Assembly (NCBI RefSeq): GCF_000379465.1
Contig: NZ_KB905380.1
Coordinates: forward strand, 1,142,191 to 1,206,190
Source of the DNA: Sciscionella marina DSM 45152
GTDB taxonomy: Bacteria > Actinomycetota > Actinomycetes > Mycobacteriales > Pseudonocardiaceae
Reading direction: 5' to 3'
DNA length: 64,000 bases
Shown: one piece after another, positions 55,733 to 64,000 of the stretch
Numbering within the stretch: position 1 is the first letter of the stretch
How the letters are laid out: each line of letters opens with the position of its first letter
Position numbers and translations under genes: made by a program
The notes under the pieces: generated by a model
The model's input: only the letters and a program-made list of their open reading frames with translations
What the model was told of the DNA's origin: nothing
Databases searched by the model: none

Positions 55733-57700
55733 TCACATCGGCATCTTCTCCTTCGCATTTTTCGGCTGGGACTTCTGGCGAGGCTTACCTTTGCCGTTCG
55801 AGTTCTTTCCTTCCGAAGCGGACTTACCACCGGACGGTGCGCCCACACAGGTGGCCGCCGGGCGCTTGCGCGATCGCTGCGCCCGGTCGCCACCGGCCGC
55901 CTCCGTGCCGCTCTTTGCCGCGCGCGCCAGCTCGAGCAGTTCCTCCGCGTGTGCCCGACCGGTATCGGTGGAGTCCATCCCGGCGAGCATCCGGGACAGT
56001 TCGACGACCCGCTGCTCATCGGCGAGCTGACGAATACCGCTGCGCGTCACCCCGCCGTTCGAGTTCTTGTCAACGACCAGGTGTTTGTCGGCGAATGCCG
56101 CCACTTGCGGGAGATGCGTCACCACGATGACCTGGTGGGTCGCCGCGAGTGTGGCCAGCCGCCTGCCGACCTCGACCGCCGCCTTGCCACCCACTCCGGC
56201 GTCCACCTCGTCGAAGACCAGTGTGGGCACCGGGTTCGCGTGCGCGAGCACCACCTCGAGGGCGAGCATCACCCGGGAGAGCTCCCCACCGGAGGCACCT
56301 TTGCCGATCGGTAGCGGATCCGAGCCGGGATGCGGGCGCAATCGGATGTCCACGTCGTCGATACCGTCCGGACCGGCGCTGACGGTCCGCTTGCCGACCC
56401 GCAGCGCGTGCTCGGCACCGTTCGGCACCTCGTGCGCGCTCACCGCGACATGCAGTTCGGCATCCGGCATCGCCAGCGCGGCCAGTTCGGCGGTCGCCTC
56501 CTTCGCGAGCCCGTTCGCCGCCGTCGCCCGCGCCGCGCTCAGTTCCGTCGCGACCTCGGCGAGCTCGGCGGCCAGGGCATCCCGGCGCGCGACCAGCTCG
56601 GCGATCGCCTCATCGGAGGTGTCGGCACCGGCCAGCCGCTCCCGGGCACCCTCGGCCCACTCCAGCACGCCGTCGATGTCCGCGGCGTACTTCTTGGTGA
56701 GCGCCTTGAGTTCGGCCTGGCGGGCCAGGATCTGCTGCAGTCGTTCCGGGTCCGCCTCGAGTCCGTCCTGGTAGCCGCCGAGCTCCCCGGTCACGTCGGC
56801 GAGCAGGGTCGCCGCCTCGTCCAGGCGCGGGGTCAGTTGACGCAGCGCGTCGTCCTCGGACGAGCTCAGTACCTTGCGCGCGAGATCGACGAGGCCGAGC
56901 GCGCCCGGCGCGTCCGGGTCTCCGTCCTGGGCCCCGGCGAGCGCGTCGTGCGCCCGCATGGAGGCCTCCCTGAGCTGCTCGACGTCCGCGAGCCTGCGCG
57001 CCATCGCGACCAGTTCGGCGTCCTCGCCCGGCTGCGGATCGACCGCGCCGATCTCTTCGAGGCCGTGCCGGAGCAGGTCCGCCTCCCGCGCCAGCTCGCG
57101 CGCGCGCTCGGTTCGTTCGGTGAGCTCGGCACACACGGCGAGCCATTCCGCGCGCCGTGTCCGGTATCGCTCGAGCGGCACGGCCACCGGGGAACCCGCG
57201 AACCGGTCGAGCATGGTCCGCTGCTGCGTCGACCGCAGCAGCCGGAGCTGATCGTTCTGGCCGTGCACGGCGATGAGTGAATCGGTGAGTTCGGAGAGAA
57301 CCCCGACCGGCGCCGATCGCCCGCCCAGATGAGCACGGGAGCGTCCGTCCGCGGCCACTGTGCGCAGCGCGATGAGCGAGCCGTCGTCATCGGCGTCCGC
57401 CCCCGCGTCGGTCGCCACGTCGAGGGCCGCGGAGCCTGGAGGAACTCCGAACCGGCCCTCGACGACAGCCTTGGGCGCACCCGTCCGCACCTTCGCCGCG
57501 TCGGCGCGCCCACCGGAGAGCAGGTGCAGCCCGCTGACCACCATGGTCTTGCCCGCACCGGTCTCCCCGGTGACCACGGTGAATCCCGGGTGCGGCTCGA
57601 TCGCGGCCTCGTCGATCACGCCGAGACCGGAAATCAGCATCTCCGTCAACACGGGATCGAACATACCTTCGATCACAGGGGTGTTGGCAAGCCCCTTCAC
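55733..57700 (-). CDS. recN: DNA repair protein RecN
   Basis: 655 residues from GTG 57700; GTG 57652 would start nearer the family norm (LTEMLISGLGVIDEA). Walker A VVTGETGAGKTMVV, long coiled coils (about 160-400), signature GGELSRVMLALEVVL and Walker B TLVFDEVDAGVGG. An SMC-like ATPase for double-strand break repair. The last 50 or so residues form an added Lys/Ser/Gly-rich tail (KSASEGKNSNGKGKPRQKSQ) beyond the usual RecN end. Confidence 0.92.
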   Translation of the reverse strand: MKGLANTPVIEGMFDPVLTEMLISGLGVIDEAAIEPHPGFTVVTGETGAGKTMVVSGLHLLSGGRADAAKVRTGAPKAVVEGRFGVPPGSAALDVATDAGADADDDGSLIALRTVAADGRSRAHLGGRSAPVGVLSELTDSLIAVHGQNDQLRLLRSTQQRTMLDRFAGSPVAVPLERYRTRRAEWLAVCAELTERTERARELAREADLLRHGLEEIGAVDPQPGEDAELVAMARRLADVEQLREASMRAHDALAGAQDGDPDAPGALGLVDLARKVLSSSEDDALRQLTPRLDEAATLLADVTGELGGYQDGLEADPERLQQILARQAELKALTKKYAADIDGVLEWAEGARERLAGADTSDEAIAELVARRDALAAELAEVATELSAARATAANGLAKEATAELAALAMPDAELHVAVSAHEVPNGAEHALRVGKRTVSAGPDGIDDVDIRLRPHPGSDPLPIGKGASGGELSRVMLALEVVLAHANPVPTLVFDEVDAGVGGKAAVEVGRRLATLAATHQVIVVTHLPQVAAFADKHLVVDKNSNGGVTRSGIRQLADEQRVVELSRMLAGMDSTDTGRAHAEELLELARAAKSGTEAAGGDRAQRSRKRPAATCVGAPSGGKSASEGKNSNGKGKPRQKSQPKNAKEKMPM

Positions 57701-57733
57701 CCTGGTGAGTCGAAAATATGTTCGATAGACTCG

Positions 57734-59263
57734 TCAGGAGAACGGGCGATAGTCAGGAGGGCAGGTGGTGCCGGTGGGTGATGGTTTCAGACCGGTGAAA
57801 TAGGCGGCCATCGCGTTCGAGGCACAGGCGCTGTGCACGTTGAGCGAGGTGTGCCCGGCACCGTCGATGACGAGGACACGCGCGCGGGCGAGTTCCCCGG
57901 CCGTGGATTCGGCGTTCGGCAAGGGGGTCGCGGGATCGTAGCGGTTGTTGATGATCAACACCGGCGCGGCGAGGTGCGCGTTCCATGGGCCCTGGTAACG
58001 GTCTTCGTCTTTTCCCGGCCAGCCGACACACTGGGCCATGTCGTACACGGCCGAGGCGCCGAAGGCCGGATCGTGAGCGGCCGCGCGACGGGCCAGTTCC
58101 GGATAACGTGACTTCCGCTGGGGGATGTCGCTGTCGACGCACTGCACGGCGAGGAATCCGGTCGAATGGCTCGGTACGTACGGATCACGCACCGGTGCCG
58201 TGTGCTGTTCGTCGGTTTCTCCCGGCCGGACGGATCGGTAGGTACGCTCCAGCATCTTGGCGAGGTAGGTCCACATGGGTGCACCCGTCTCGAGATCGCT
58301 GAAAATTCGTTCGAACAGCCCCGCGCCCTGCCCGTCCCGGCCGAGGGTCGCGACCAGCTCGGCCCATTTGCGCTTCGGATCGCCGCCCGCGGCGAACGGG
58401 CATGCCCCGGCCGCCTTGGCGCAGGCCGCGAGGAACTGGTCGAGCTGGGCACGCTGGGCGTCGGCCACACCGGCGCGGACATCCACCGGTTCGTCACGGG
58501 TGCCCGGCCTGCCGGTGGAGTTCGCGACGAGGTCGAGTGTCCCGTCGAAGGTCATCGCACGCACATGGGAGGGAAACATGTTCGCGTAGACCGCACCGAG
58601 GTAGGTGCCGTACGAGTAGCCGAGGTAGCTGATCTGCTCGGCCCGGGCCGCTTGACGGATCAGGTCCATATCGCGCGCGGTGTTCGCGCTGGAGGCGTGA
58701 TCGAGCAGCGGATCCTTGGCGCAGGCATGGCCGGTCGAGGCCGCCGTCGCCCAGAACCGGCCGGAACCGGGCGGTCCTTGGGGAGCCTGTGCGCCCGGCG
58801 CACAGTGCGGGGTGTTGGGCCCGGTCCCCCGTGGATCGAAGGCAATCAGGTCGAAGTGCCTGCGCAGCTGTTCCGGATACTTCGGCCCCTGCTTACGCAG
58901 CATGCCCGCACCGGGAGTGCCCGGTCCGCCGTAGTTGATGAACAACGGACCGGTGACATGTGAACGGTCCTCGGCGGGCTGCATGACAAGCGGCAGGGTG
59001 ATCCGTTTGCCGTGCGGTGCCCGATAGTCGAGCGGCACGGCTGCCTCGGCACACCGGAATCCGCCGCCGCACGGGCGCCAGTCGAGCGCGGGCGGTGTCG
59101 CGCCGTTGGTGCCTGCGGGTGCCCCGGCGCCGGGTGATTTCACCGGTCCCCGCTCCGATCCGCCCTGCTGCCCCGCGGAGCACGCGGTCAGCACGAGGAC
59201 AGCGGTGAGGGCACAGCAGAACAGGGCGGAAAGGTGTCTCGCGGGGCGCTTCCGCTTCCTCAT
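57734..59263 (-). CDS. Secreted alpha/beta-hydrolase lipoprotein, tripeptidyl aminopeptidase type
   Basis: 509 residues from ATG 59263. Signal peptide with lipobox (ALTAVLVLTACSAG), then an alpha/beta-hydrolase: oxyanion segment FINYGGPGTPGAGM, nucleophile Ser in YLGYSYGTYLGAVYANMFP, and a C-terminal TAP-like domain with PVLIINNRYDPATPLPNA (Asp) and VIDGAGHTSLN (His). Family members (SlpD, Tap) remove N-terminal tripeptides outside the cell. It is inserted between recN and nadK, which are close neighbours in mycobacteria. Confidence 0.87.
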   Translation of the reverse strand: MRKRKRPARHLSALFCCALTAVLVLTACSAGQQGGSERGPVKSPGAGAPAGTNGATPPALDWRPCGGGFRCAEAAVPLDYRAPHGKRITLPLVMQPAEDRSHVTGPLFINYGGPGTPGAGMLRKQGPKYPEQLRRHFDLIAFDPRGTGPNTPHCAPGAQAPQGPPGSGRFWATAASTGHACAKDPLLDHASSANTARDMDLIRQAARAEQISYLGYSYGTYLGAVYANMFPSHVRAMTFDGTLDLVANSTGRPGTRDEPVDVRAGVADAQRAQLDQFLAACAKAAGACPFAAGGDPKRKWAELVATLGRDGQGAGLFERIFSDLETGAPMWTYLAKMLERTYRSVRPGETDEQHTAPVRDPYVPSHSTGFLAVQCVDSDIPQRKSRYPELARRAAAHDPAFGASAVYDMAQCVGWPGKDEDRYQGPWNAHLAAPVLIINNRYDPATPLPNAESTAGELARARVLVIDGAGHTSLNVHSACASNAMAAYFTGLKPSPTGTTCPPDYRPFS

Positions 59264-60156
59264 TCGGCGCCCGCCCCACGCCAGCCCTGCACGGGGAGCC
59301 CGAACTTCCGGACGAGCCGATCGGTGAAGGGGCCCTCGCGGAGCCGGACGAGCCGCACCGGTGCGGATCCCTCGACGATGTCGACCCGAGCACCGGCGGG
59401 CAGTTCGACGCTGCGTCGGCCATCGCAGCACAGCACCGCATCGTGTCCACCCGGATCGACCTCGATCGAAACCACCGAGGACGGGGAGACGACGAGCGGC
59501 CGCGCGAACATGGCGTGGGCGTTGCTCGGCACCACGAGCATGGCTGCCACATCGGGCCAGATCACCGGTCCGCCCGCGGAGAAGGCATACGCCGTGGACC
59601 CGGTCGGGGTCGCACACAGCACCCCATCGCAGCCGAAGGCCGAGACCGGGCGGGAGTCGACCTCGATCCGCACGTCGAGAATGCGTTCCCGGCTGCTCTT
59701 CTCCACCGATGCCTCGTTGAGCGCCCAGCCACGCGCGAACACCTCACCGCGCAGCGAGGCGCGCACGTCCACGGTGGCGCGTTCGTCGACCTGGTAGCGG
59801 CGCTCGAGCACGAGCCGAACCGCTTCCTCGAGGGCGTCCGAATCGGCCTCGGCGAGGAATCCGACCCGGCCGAGGTTCACCCCGAGCACGGGAACCCCCG
59901 CCAGGCGGGCGAGTTCCGCGGCCCGCAGCATGGTGCCGTCCCCGCCGAGCGCGAACACGAGATCGACGTTCTCCGCGGCCGCGGCACCGTCCTCGATGAT
60001 CGGGTGCCGCCAGTTCGGTGCGAGATCCGCGGCCTGATCGGGCAACGTACGCAGGCGAACGCCACCGCGGTCGAACCAGTCGGCGACCCGGGCCGCGGTG
60101 CGGCGGTTCGACGCGCGACCGGTATGGGCGACGAACAGCACCTCGCGTTCAGTCAC
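59260..60156 (-). CDS. nadK: NAD kinase
   Basis: 298 residues from GTG or ATG at 60156. The GGDGTMLRAAELARL motif, NLGRVGFLAEAD, the conserved NEASVEKSS block and DGVLCATPTGSTAYAFSAGG identify NadK, which makes NADP from NAD. Overlaps the hydrolase start by four bases and follows tlyA by 32 bases. Confidence 0.94.
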   Translation of the reverse strand: MTEREVLFVAHTGRASNRRTAARVADWFDRGGVRLRTLPDQAADLAPNWRHPIIEDGAAAAENVDLVFALGGDGTMLRAAELARLAGVPVLGVNLGRVGFLAEADSDALEEAVRLVLERRYQVDERATVDVRASLRGEVFARGWALNEASVEKSSRERILDVRIEVDSRPVSAFGCDGVLCATPTGSTAYAFSAGGPVIWPDVAAMLVVPSNAHAMFARPLVVSPSSVVSIEVDPGGHDAVLCCDGRRSVELPAGARVDIVEGSAPVRLVRLREGPFTDRLVRKFGLPVQGWRGAGAE

Positions 60157-60188
60157 CGCTCCTCCTCGTCATCCCAGCCGAGCGGAAT

Positions 60189-61022
60189 CTATCGTGCCGG
60201 TCCGGCAGCGACGGCATCGTCCACCATGCGCGCCACGAGCTCGGGATCGGGGGCCGGTCCACGTCGCAACCATACGAAGTATTCGACATTGCCGGACGGG
60301 CCGGGCAGCGGGCTGGCCACGACGCCGCGCGGGGTGAGACCGAGCGTGGCGGCCTCCCCGATCACCGTGCGCACGGCTTCGGCATGCAGCGCAGGGTCCC
60401 GGACCACGCCGCCGGCACCCACTCGCTGCTTGCCGACCTCGAATTGCGGTTTGACCATCGGCACCAGATCGGCCTCCGCCGCAAGACAGGACGCGAGGGC
60501 GGGGAGTACGAGACCGAGCGAGATGAACGAAAGATCGGCCACGATCAGATCGACCTCGCCCCCGATCTGTTCGGTGGTCAGCGCGCGCACATTGGTCCGT
60601 TCGAGCACCTCGACCCGCTCGTCCGTGCGCAGCCGCCAGATCAGGAGTCCGCGCCCGACATCCGCGGCCACCACCGTGCGCGCGCCCCTGCGCAGCAGCA
60701 CATCGGTGAACCCGCCGGTCGATGCGCCCGCGTCGAGGCAGCAGCGGCCGTTGACGGTGAGCCCGAGCGGTTCGAACGCCTCGAGGGCACCGAGCAGTTT
60801 GTGCGCGCCCCGGGAGGCCCAGTCCTCGTCCGAACCGTCCTCGGCCACGACGAGCGAGATGTCCGGGCTCACCCCGGTGGCGGGCTTGTGCGCGAGCACG
60901 CCGCGGACGGAGACCCGCCCGGCCTCGATCAGTTCGGCCGCATGCGCCCGCGACCGGGCGAGCCCACGGCGAACCAGTTCCGCGTCGAGCCGTGCCGGTT
61001 TCGCCCCAGCGCGTTTCGCCAC
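60189..61022 (-). CDS. tlyA: TlyA family rRNA (cytidine-2'-O)-methyltransferase
   Basis: 277 residues from ATG or GTG at 61022. N-terminal S4 domain (ARLDAELVRRGLARSRAHAA), then an FtsJ-like methyltransferase with CLDAGASTGGFTDVLL and DLIVADLSFISLGLVLPAL. In mycobacteria TlyA methylates 16S C1409 and 23S C1920 and sets capreomycin sensitivity. Next to nadK and the small gene upstream, as in Rv1693-Rv1695. Confidence 0.93.
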   Translation of the reverse strand: MAKRAGAKPARLDAELVRRGLARSRAHAAELIEAGRVSVRGVLAHKPATGVSPDISLVVAEDGSDEDWASRGAHKLLGALEAFEPLGLTVNGRCCLDAGASTGGFTDVLLRRGARTVVAADVGRGLLIWRLRTDERVEVLERTNVRALTTEQIGGEVDLIVADLSFISLGLVLPALASCLAAEADLVPMVKPQFEVGKQRVGAGGVVRDPALHAEAVRTVIGEAATLGLTPRGVVASPLPGPSGNVEYFVWLRRGPAPDPELVARMVDDAVAAGPAR

Positions 61023-61028
61023 GTGTCC

Positions 61029-61193
61029 TCAGACCTCGTCGATCGAGCCGAGCGCGTCCGTCAGGGCCGTGTGCGCGGCTTCGAACCTGACAACGTGGTC
61101 GGCGACGGGGACTTCCCCGAGCCCCTCGGTGCCGGCGATAGCTGCGTTGAGCACCTCGACCGGACCCTCGGATTCCTGCTGGTTCTCGTCCAC
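61029..61193 (-). CDS. Small conserved protein (54 residues) between tlyA and the HAD gene
   Basis: From GTG 61193 the frame reads VDENQQESEGPVEVLNAAIA and later VVRFEAAHTALTDALGSIDE, then TGA at 61031-61029. Acidic and helical. A short gene of the same size sits at this position in M. tuberculosis (Rv1693). The reading frame ends 6 bases before tlyA starts and begins 9 bases after the HAD gene stop. Its function is unknown; the positional match supports it being real. Confidence 0.72.
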   Translation of the reverse strand: MDENQQESEGPVEVLNAAIAGTEGLGEVPVADHVVRFEAAHTALTDALGSIDEV

Positions 61194-61202
61194 CGTTCCA
61201 CG

Positions 61203-62207
61203 CTAGCCGATCGCGTCGCGCTCGCCGAGCCCGAGTGCGCGCAGTGCCGCGTCCGCCGGGCCTCCGTGTGCCTCGAGTGCCTTCGGTGCGCTCGGCATTC
61301 GCCATGCGAGGGCGCACAGGGTCCGTAACAGCCCGATCGGGTCGCCGTCCCCTGACACGGTGAGGCCGTCTCCGGACTCCCGCACCGTCCAGCGCGGGTC
61401 CTCGCCGATGGCGAGACGGTCCGGTTCACCGAACACCCCGGCGAGGTCGGCCGCGACATAGGTCGGCCGCCTGGCCTCCGGAGCACCGAGCAGTTCGGCG
61501 GCGTCGCTCACCCCGCTGAGCACGAGCATGGAATCGGCGCCGACGGTCACCGCACCCGCGATATCGGTGTCCAGCCGGTCCCCGACGACCAGAGGCATAC
61601 GTGCCCCCGCGGCCTCGATCGCCGCGCGCATCAGCGGGGCCTCGGGCTTGCCGGCCACGACCGGTTCCGCACCGGTCGCCGCACGCAGCGCCGCGACGAG
61701 TGAGCCGTTGCCGGGAAGCAGGCCGCGTTCGGTCGGCAGGGTCGGGTCCGTGTTCGCGGCAACCCAGCGCGCGCCGGCGTTGATGGCGATGCAGGCCTCG
61801 GCGAGGTCGGGCCAGCCGATGTCCTTGCTCAGTCCCTGTACGACCGCGGCGACGGGCCCGGCGTTGTCCCGGACCGGGCGCAGGCCGAGCGCGGCGACCT
61901 CTTCCGCGAGCGCCGCGCTGCCCACGACGAGTACCGCGGAACCCGGTTCGACCTGGTCCGCGACCACCGCGGCCGCCGCCTGCGCGCTGGTGTCGACCTC
62001 CGCGGCAGTCGCCGCGACGCCGAGTGCGCGCAGGCTCGTGGCCACCGTTTCCGGGGCCCGGGAGGCATTGTTCGTCACGAACCGCACCGCGACGCCGTGT
62101 TCCGCGGCCGCGCGCACCGCATCCTGCGCACCGTCCACCGCCTCGGTGCCGCGGTAGACCGTGCCGTCCAGGTCGAGCAGCAGTGCGTCGTACCGGTCGA
62201 GGATCAC
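61203..62207 (-). CDS. HAD superfamily phosphatase, class IIA (NagD-like)
   Basis: 334 residues from GTG 62207. HAD motif I LLDLDGTVYRGTEAVDGAQD, motif II FVTNNASR, cap domain C2 and motif IV VVGDRLDTDIAGAVTVGAD. The M. tuberculosis counterpart Rv1692 is a glycerol-3-phosphate phosphatase, so the same activity is likely. A C-terminal extension of about 70 residues follows the HAD core, also as in that group. Overlaps the TPR gene end. Confidence 0.88.
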   Translation of the reverse strand: MILDRYDALLLDLDGTVYRGTEAVDGAQDAVRAAAEHGVAVRFVTNNASRAPETVATSLRALGVAATAAEVDTSAQAAAAVVADQVEPGSAVLVVGSAALAEEVAALGLRPVRDNAGPVAAVVQGLSKDIGWPDLAEACIAINAGARWVAANTDPTLPTERGLLPGNGSLVAALRAATGAEPVVAGKPEAPLMRAAIEAAGARMPLVVGDRLDTDIAGAVTVGADSMLVLSGVSDAAELLGAPEARRPTYVAADLAGVFGEPDRLAIGEDPRWTVRESGDGLTVSGDGDPIGLLRTLCALAWRMPSAPKALEAHGGPADAALRALGLGERDAIG

Positions 62208-63586
62208 GAGCCCTGTCCACGATCCGGGGAACGCAGTGCCTCGGAGACCTCGAACGCGCGCTCCGGGGCGTCGGTGAGGTCCTCGGTGTCCGCTTCGGCC
62301 GCGTGCAGGAACCAGGTCACCGCCTCGGACTGGCGCCCGGACGCGAGCAGATTGTCGGCGTAGGCGTAGAACAGCCGCGCGCTCCACGGTTCCCGTCGTT
62401 TCGGGTCGAGGTCGTGGCCCTGCAGATCCACCACGGCCGCATCGAGCTGACCGAGATCACGGCGCGCCCCGGCGGCGACGATGCGCAGTTCCACCGCCTC
62501 GGCCTTGTCGAGCTGACTACCGCGTGCCTCGCGGGCCATGTCGAGTGCCCGCTGTGGGCGGCCCAGCGCCCGTTCACAGTCGGCCATCACCGCCAGGTGC
62601 ATGTTCCCGTGCGTCATCCGGCGGTAGGCACGCAGCTCCGCGATCGCCTCCGCCCATTCGCCCGCGTGGTAGGCGGCGAGCCCGGCCGCTTCCCGGACCA
62701 CGGCGAGACGGCTCGCCCTGGAGCGGGCGTAACGCGCGTGCGCGAGCGCCTGTTCCGGATTCTCGTCGACGAGCCCACCTGCCGCGACGAGGTGCTTGCC
62801 GATCTTGTCCGCGAGGTCCTTCGGCAAGCCGAGCAGATCCTTGCGCGCCGCACTGTCCAGCGACTGCGCCTTGATTCCCTCCGGCAACGGGGGTTCCGGT
62901 ACCTGCTTGCGTTCTCCCTCGGCCTTCTGGTTGGCCACATGCGGCTTGTCGAAACGACGCCCCTGCGGTGCCCGGTCCCGAGCCGGACGGCCGCCGTGTT
63001 GCTTGTTGCCGCCCGCGCGATCCCGGTGTGGCTTGCCCGCGAACCGGTCATTGCCGGTTCCTTCGCGCTTCGCCGCTCCACGGTCATCGAAGGGCCTGTC
63101 CCGCTGCGGTTTACCGCCGTTCGGTTTGTCCCGGAACGGCTTGTCCCGAGAGGGCTTGTCGCCCGTAGCGCGGTACGGCTTGTCGCGGAACGGTTTGTCC
63201 CCGGAGGAACGGTAAGGCTTGTCGCCTGAGGAACGGAACGGCTTGGCTCCCGAAGAACCGCCATCCCGGCCGCGCTTGTCATCGAACCGTCGTTCGCCAC
63301 CTCCACGGGGACCGCCACGTGTGTCATCACGCCGGTTCCCGTAGCCACCGCGCCGGTCGCCACCCTGCTGGCGGGACCTGTCCCCGCCATTCCCCTGACT
63401 GCGCGAGCCCTGATCGCGCGAGCCCTGGCCACGCTGGCCGTGGCTACGTGGGCCCTGGCCTCCCTGGCCCTGACCGCGTGGGCCACCGGAGCGCGCGCCC
63501 TTGAATCCCTGCCCTTGACGCCTCGGGCGGTCGCCACCATCGCCGCGCCGGTCCTTGCCGCGCGAACCTGCATTGTCTTCGGACAT
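62204..63586 (-). CDS. TPR protein with long Arg/Gly/Asp-rich repetitive N-terminus
   Basis: 460 residues from ATG 63586 (AGGAGG 9 bases upstream). The first 240 or so residues are disordered and repetitive: RGQGQGGQGPRSHGQRG-like units, then DKPYRSSGDKPFRDKP-like units of 7-11 residues. From about 245 on is a helical tetratricopeptide domain (LAHARYARSRASRLAVVREA, GEWAEAIAELRAYRRMTHGN, MARE..) as in Rv1691. The basic low-complexity arm may bind RNA. Operon with the HAD, tlyA and nadK genes. Confidence 0.82.
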   Translation of the reverse strand: MSEDNAGSRGKDRRGDGGDRPRRQGQGFKGARSGGPRGQGQGGQGPRSHGQRGQGSRDQGSRSQGNGGDRSRQQGGDRRGGYGNRRDDTRGGPRGGGERRFDDKRGRDGGSSGAKPFRSSGDKPYRSSGDKPFRDKPYRATGDKPSRDKPFRDKPNGGKPQRDRPFDDRGAAKREGTGNDRFAGKPHRDRAGGNKQHGGRPARDRAPQGRRFDKPHVANQKAEGERKQVPEPPLPEGIKAQSLDSAARKDLLGLPKDLADKIGKHLVAAGGLVDENPEQALAHARYARSRASRLAVVREAAGLAAYHAGEWAEAIAELRAYRRMTHGNMHLAVMADCERALGRPQRALDMAREARGSQLDKAEAVELRIVAAGARRDLGQLDAAVVDLQGHDLDPKRREPWSARLFYAYADNLLASGRQSEAVTWFLHAAEADTEDLTDAPERAFEVSEALRSPDRGQGS

Positions 63587-63697
63587 GGGTTCGTTCCTCC
63601 TCGTCGGTGCACCAAGCACCGGTAAATCTGCAAAGTCCAGTGTGCCCGCCGCTGTGACCGCACGGCGAACCGGGGAACGCATCGGTGTCCGGACATG

Positions 63698-63736
63698 CTT
63701 CAGGGCCTGTGGCGGAAATCGCCACAGGCCCTGAAG
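63698..63736 (-). terminator. rRNA operon terminator
   Basis: A perfect 17-base stem (63698-63714 with 63720-63736) and a 5-base loop (GAAAT). It follows the 5S rRNA 3' end by about 8 bases on the minus strand. The T-tract is weak, but the stem is very stable and ends the ribosomal transcript. Confidence 0.85.
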
Positions 63737-63743
63737 AAGTTGT

Positions 63744-63860
63744 GTTCGGCGGTGTCCTACTCTCCCACACCCTGGCGGGTGCAGTACCATTGGCGCTGGT
63801 GGGCTTAGCTTCCGGGTTCGGAATGGGGCCGGGCGTTTCCCGCACCGCTATCACCACCGA
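63744..63860 (-). rRNA. rrf: 5S ribosomal RNA
   Basis: About 117 nt. On the minus strand it begins TCGGTGGTGATAGCGGTGCG and ends GTAGGACACCGCCGAAC, with terminal complementarity and the central CCCGGAAGCTAAGCC of bacterial 5S. The exact ends may differ by a few bases. It is the last gene of an rRNA operon running leftward from beyond the window. Confidence 0.93.
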
Positions 63861-64000
63861 AACAGTCGTGAACCATTTTTTTGTTTTCGACCCTGTCTCA
63901 AGACCTGCAGGTCTTGGGGGGTTGTTGGTTCAGAATCGTATAGTGGTTGCGGGCAGAGCTTGTTACGTTTTGTTCGCGTTTAGTGTTTCCACCGCATCTG
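63861..64000 (-). other. 23S-5S rRNA spacer
   Basis: 140 bases upstream of 5S on the minus strand, poorer in GC than the window average. It holds a palindrome (CAAGACCTGCAGGTCTTG at about 63899-63916) that is a likely processing stem. No tRNA and no recognisable 23S 3' end are present up to the window edge. Confidence 0.7.

Overview
The window is GC-rich DNA from a high-GC actinomycete. Pseudonocardiaceae or a close relative is my inference from gene order, codon bias and the pSAM2-type element; no 16S gene is present to test it. From about 39.1 kb to the end lies a conserved housekeeping block whose order matches the Mycobacterium tuberculosis Rv1691-Rv1713 neighbourhood: der, plsC, cmk, rluB, scpB, scpA, parA, xerD, NUDIX, pyrG, mctB/steB-like, steA, recN, nadK, tlyA, a 54-residue small gene, a HAD phosphatase and a TPR gene. 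These genes read leftward, largely by stop/start overlaps. The block ends at the 3' end of an rRNA operon (terminator, 5S rRNA, 23S-5S spacer). Local additions are an acetyltransferase plus KhtTU-like K+/H+ antiporter pair, a broken toxin-antitoxin pair, and a secreted alpha/beta hydrolase between recN and nadK.

From 1 to about 26.4 kb is an accessory catabolic region. (a) 1-4.6 kb: a gamma-glutamyltransferase-family gene with RidA and MFS genes, divergent from a large permease. (b) 4.8-8.7 kb: a heme-oxygenase-like diiron oxidase (HDO, CADD/PqqC fold) followed by a Rieske ferredoxin, a FAD ferredoxin reductase, a second Rieske protein and a TerC-type membrane protein; this looks like an oxidase with its own electron chain and no assigned substrate. 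(c) 8.7-10.3 kb: an IS3-family element whose orfB appears frameshifted, and an IS110 relic. (d) 10.4-17.7 kb: an IclR regulator, an MHS transporter and an operon of HisC-like aminotransferase, VanA-type Rieske oxygenase, a possible HutD/Ves-like protein, VanB-type reductase and GlcD-type FAD oxidase. (e) 17.9-26.4 kb: a SnoaL-like gene, amidohydrolase, a second GGT-family protein with a changed nucleophile, a decayed PucR regulator, an amidase and a prolyl oligopeptidase. Hydrolysis of gamma-glutamyl, amide or peptide-like compounds followed by oxidation and transamination is the theme suggested; the substrate is unknown.

From 27,220 to 38,957 an actinomycete integrative and conjugative element (AICE, pSAM2 type, about 11.7 kb) sits in tRNA-Pro(GGG). 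It is bounded by 40-bp direct repeats made of the tRNA 3' end. Left to right it carries an XRE/TPR-type regulator, a KorSA-like GntR repressor with candidate operators, a Pra-like protein, small unknown proteins, a TraB/FtsK translocase, Spd-type genes including two tandem paralogues of unknown family, a RepSA-like initiator, Xis and Int. The element restores the tRNA and supplies a new terminator. The original chromosomal terminator and a fragment of an older integrase lie just outside attL, so this tRNA has probably been used for integration more than once.
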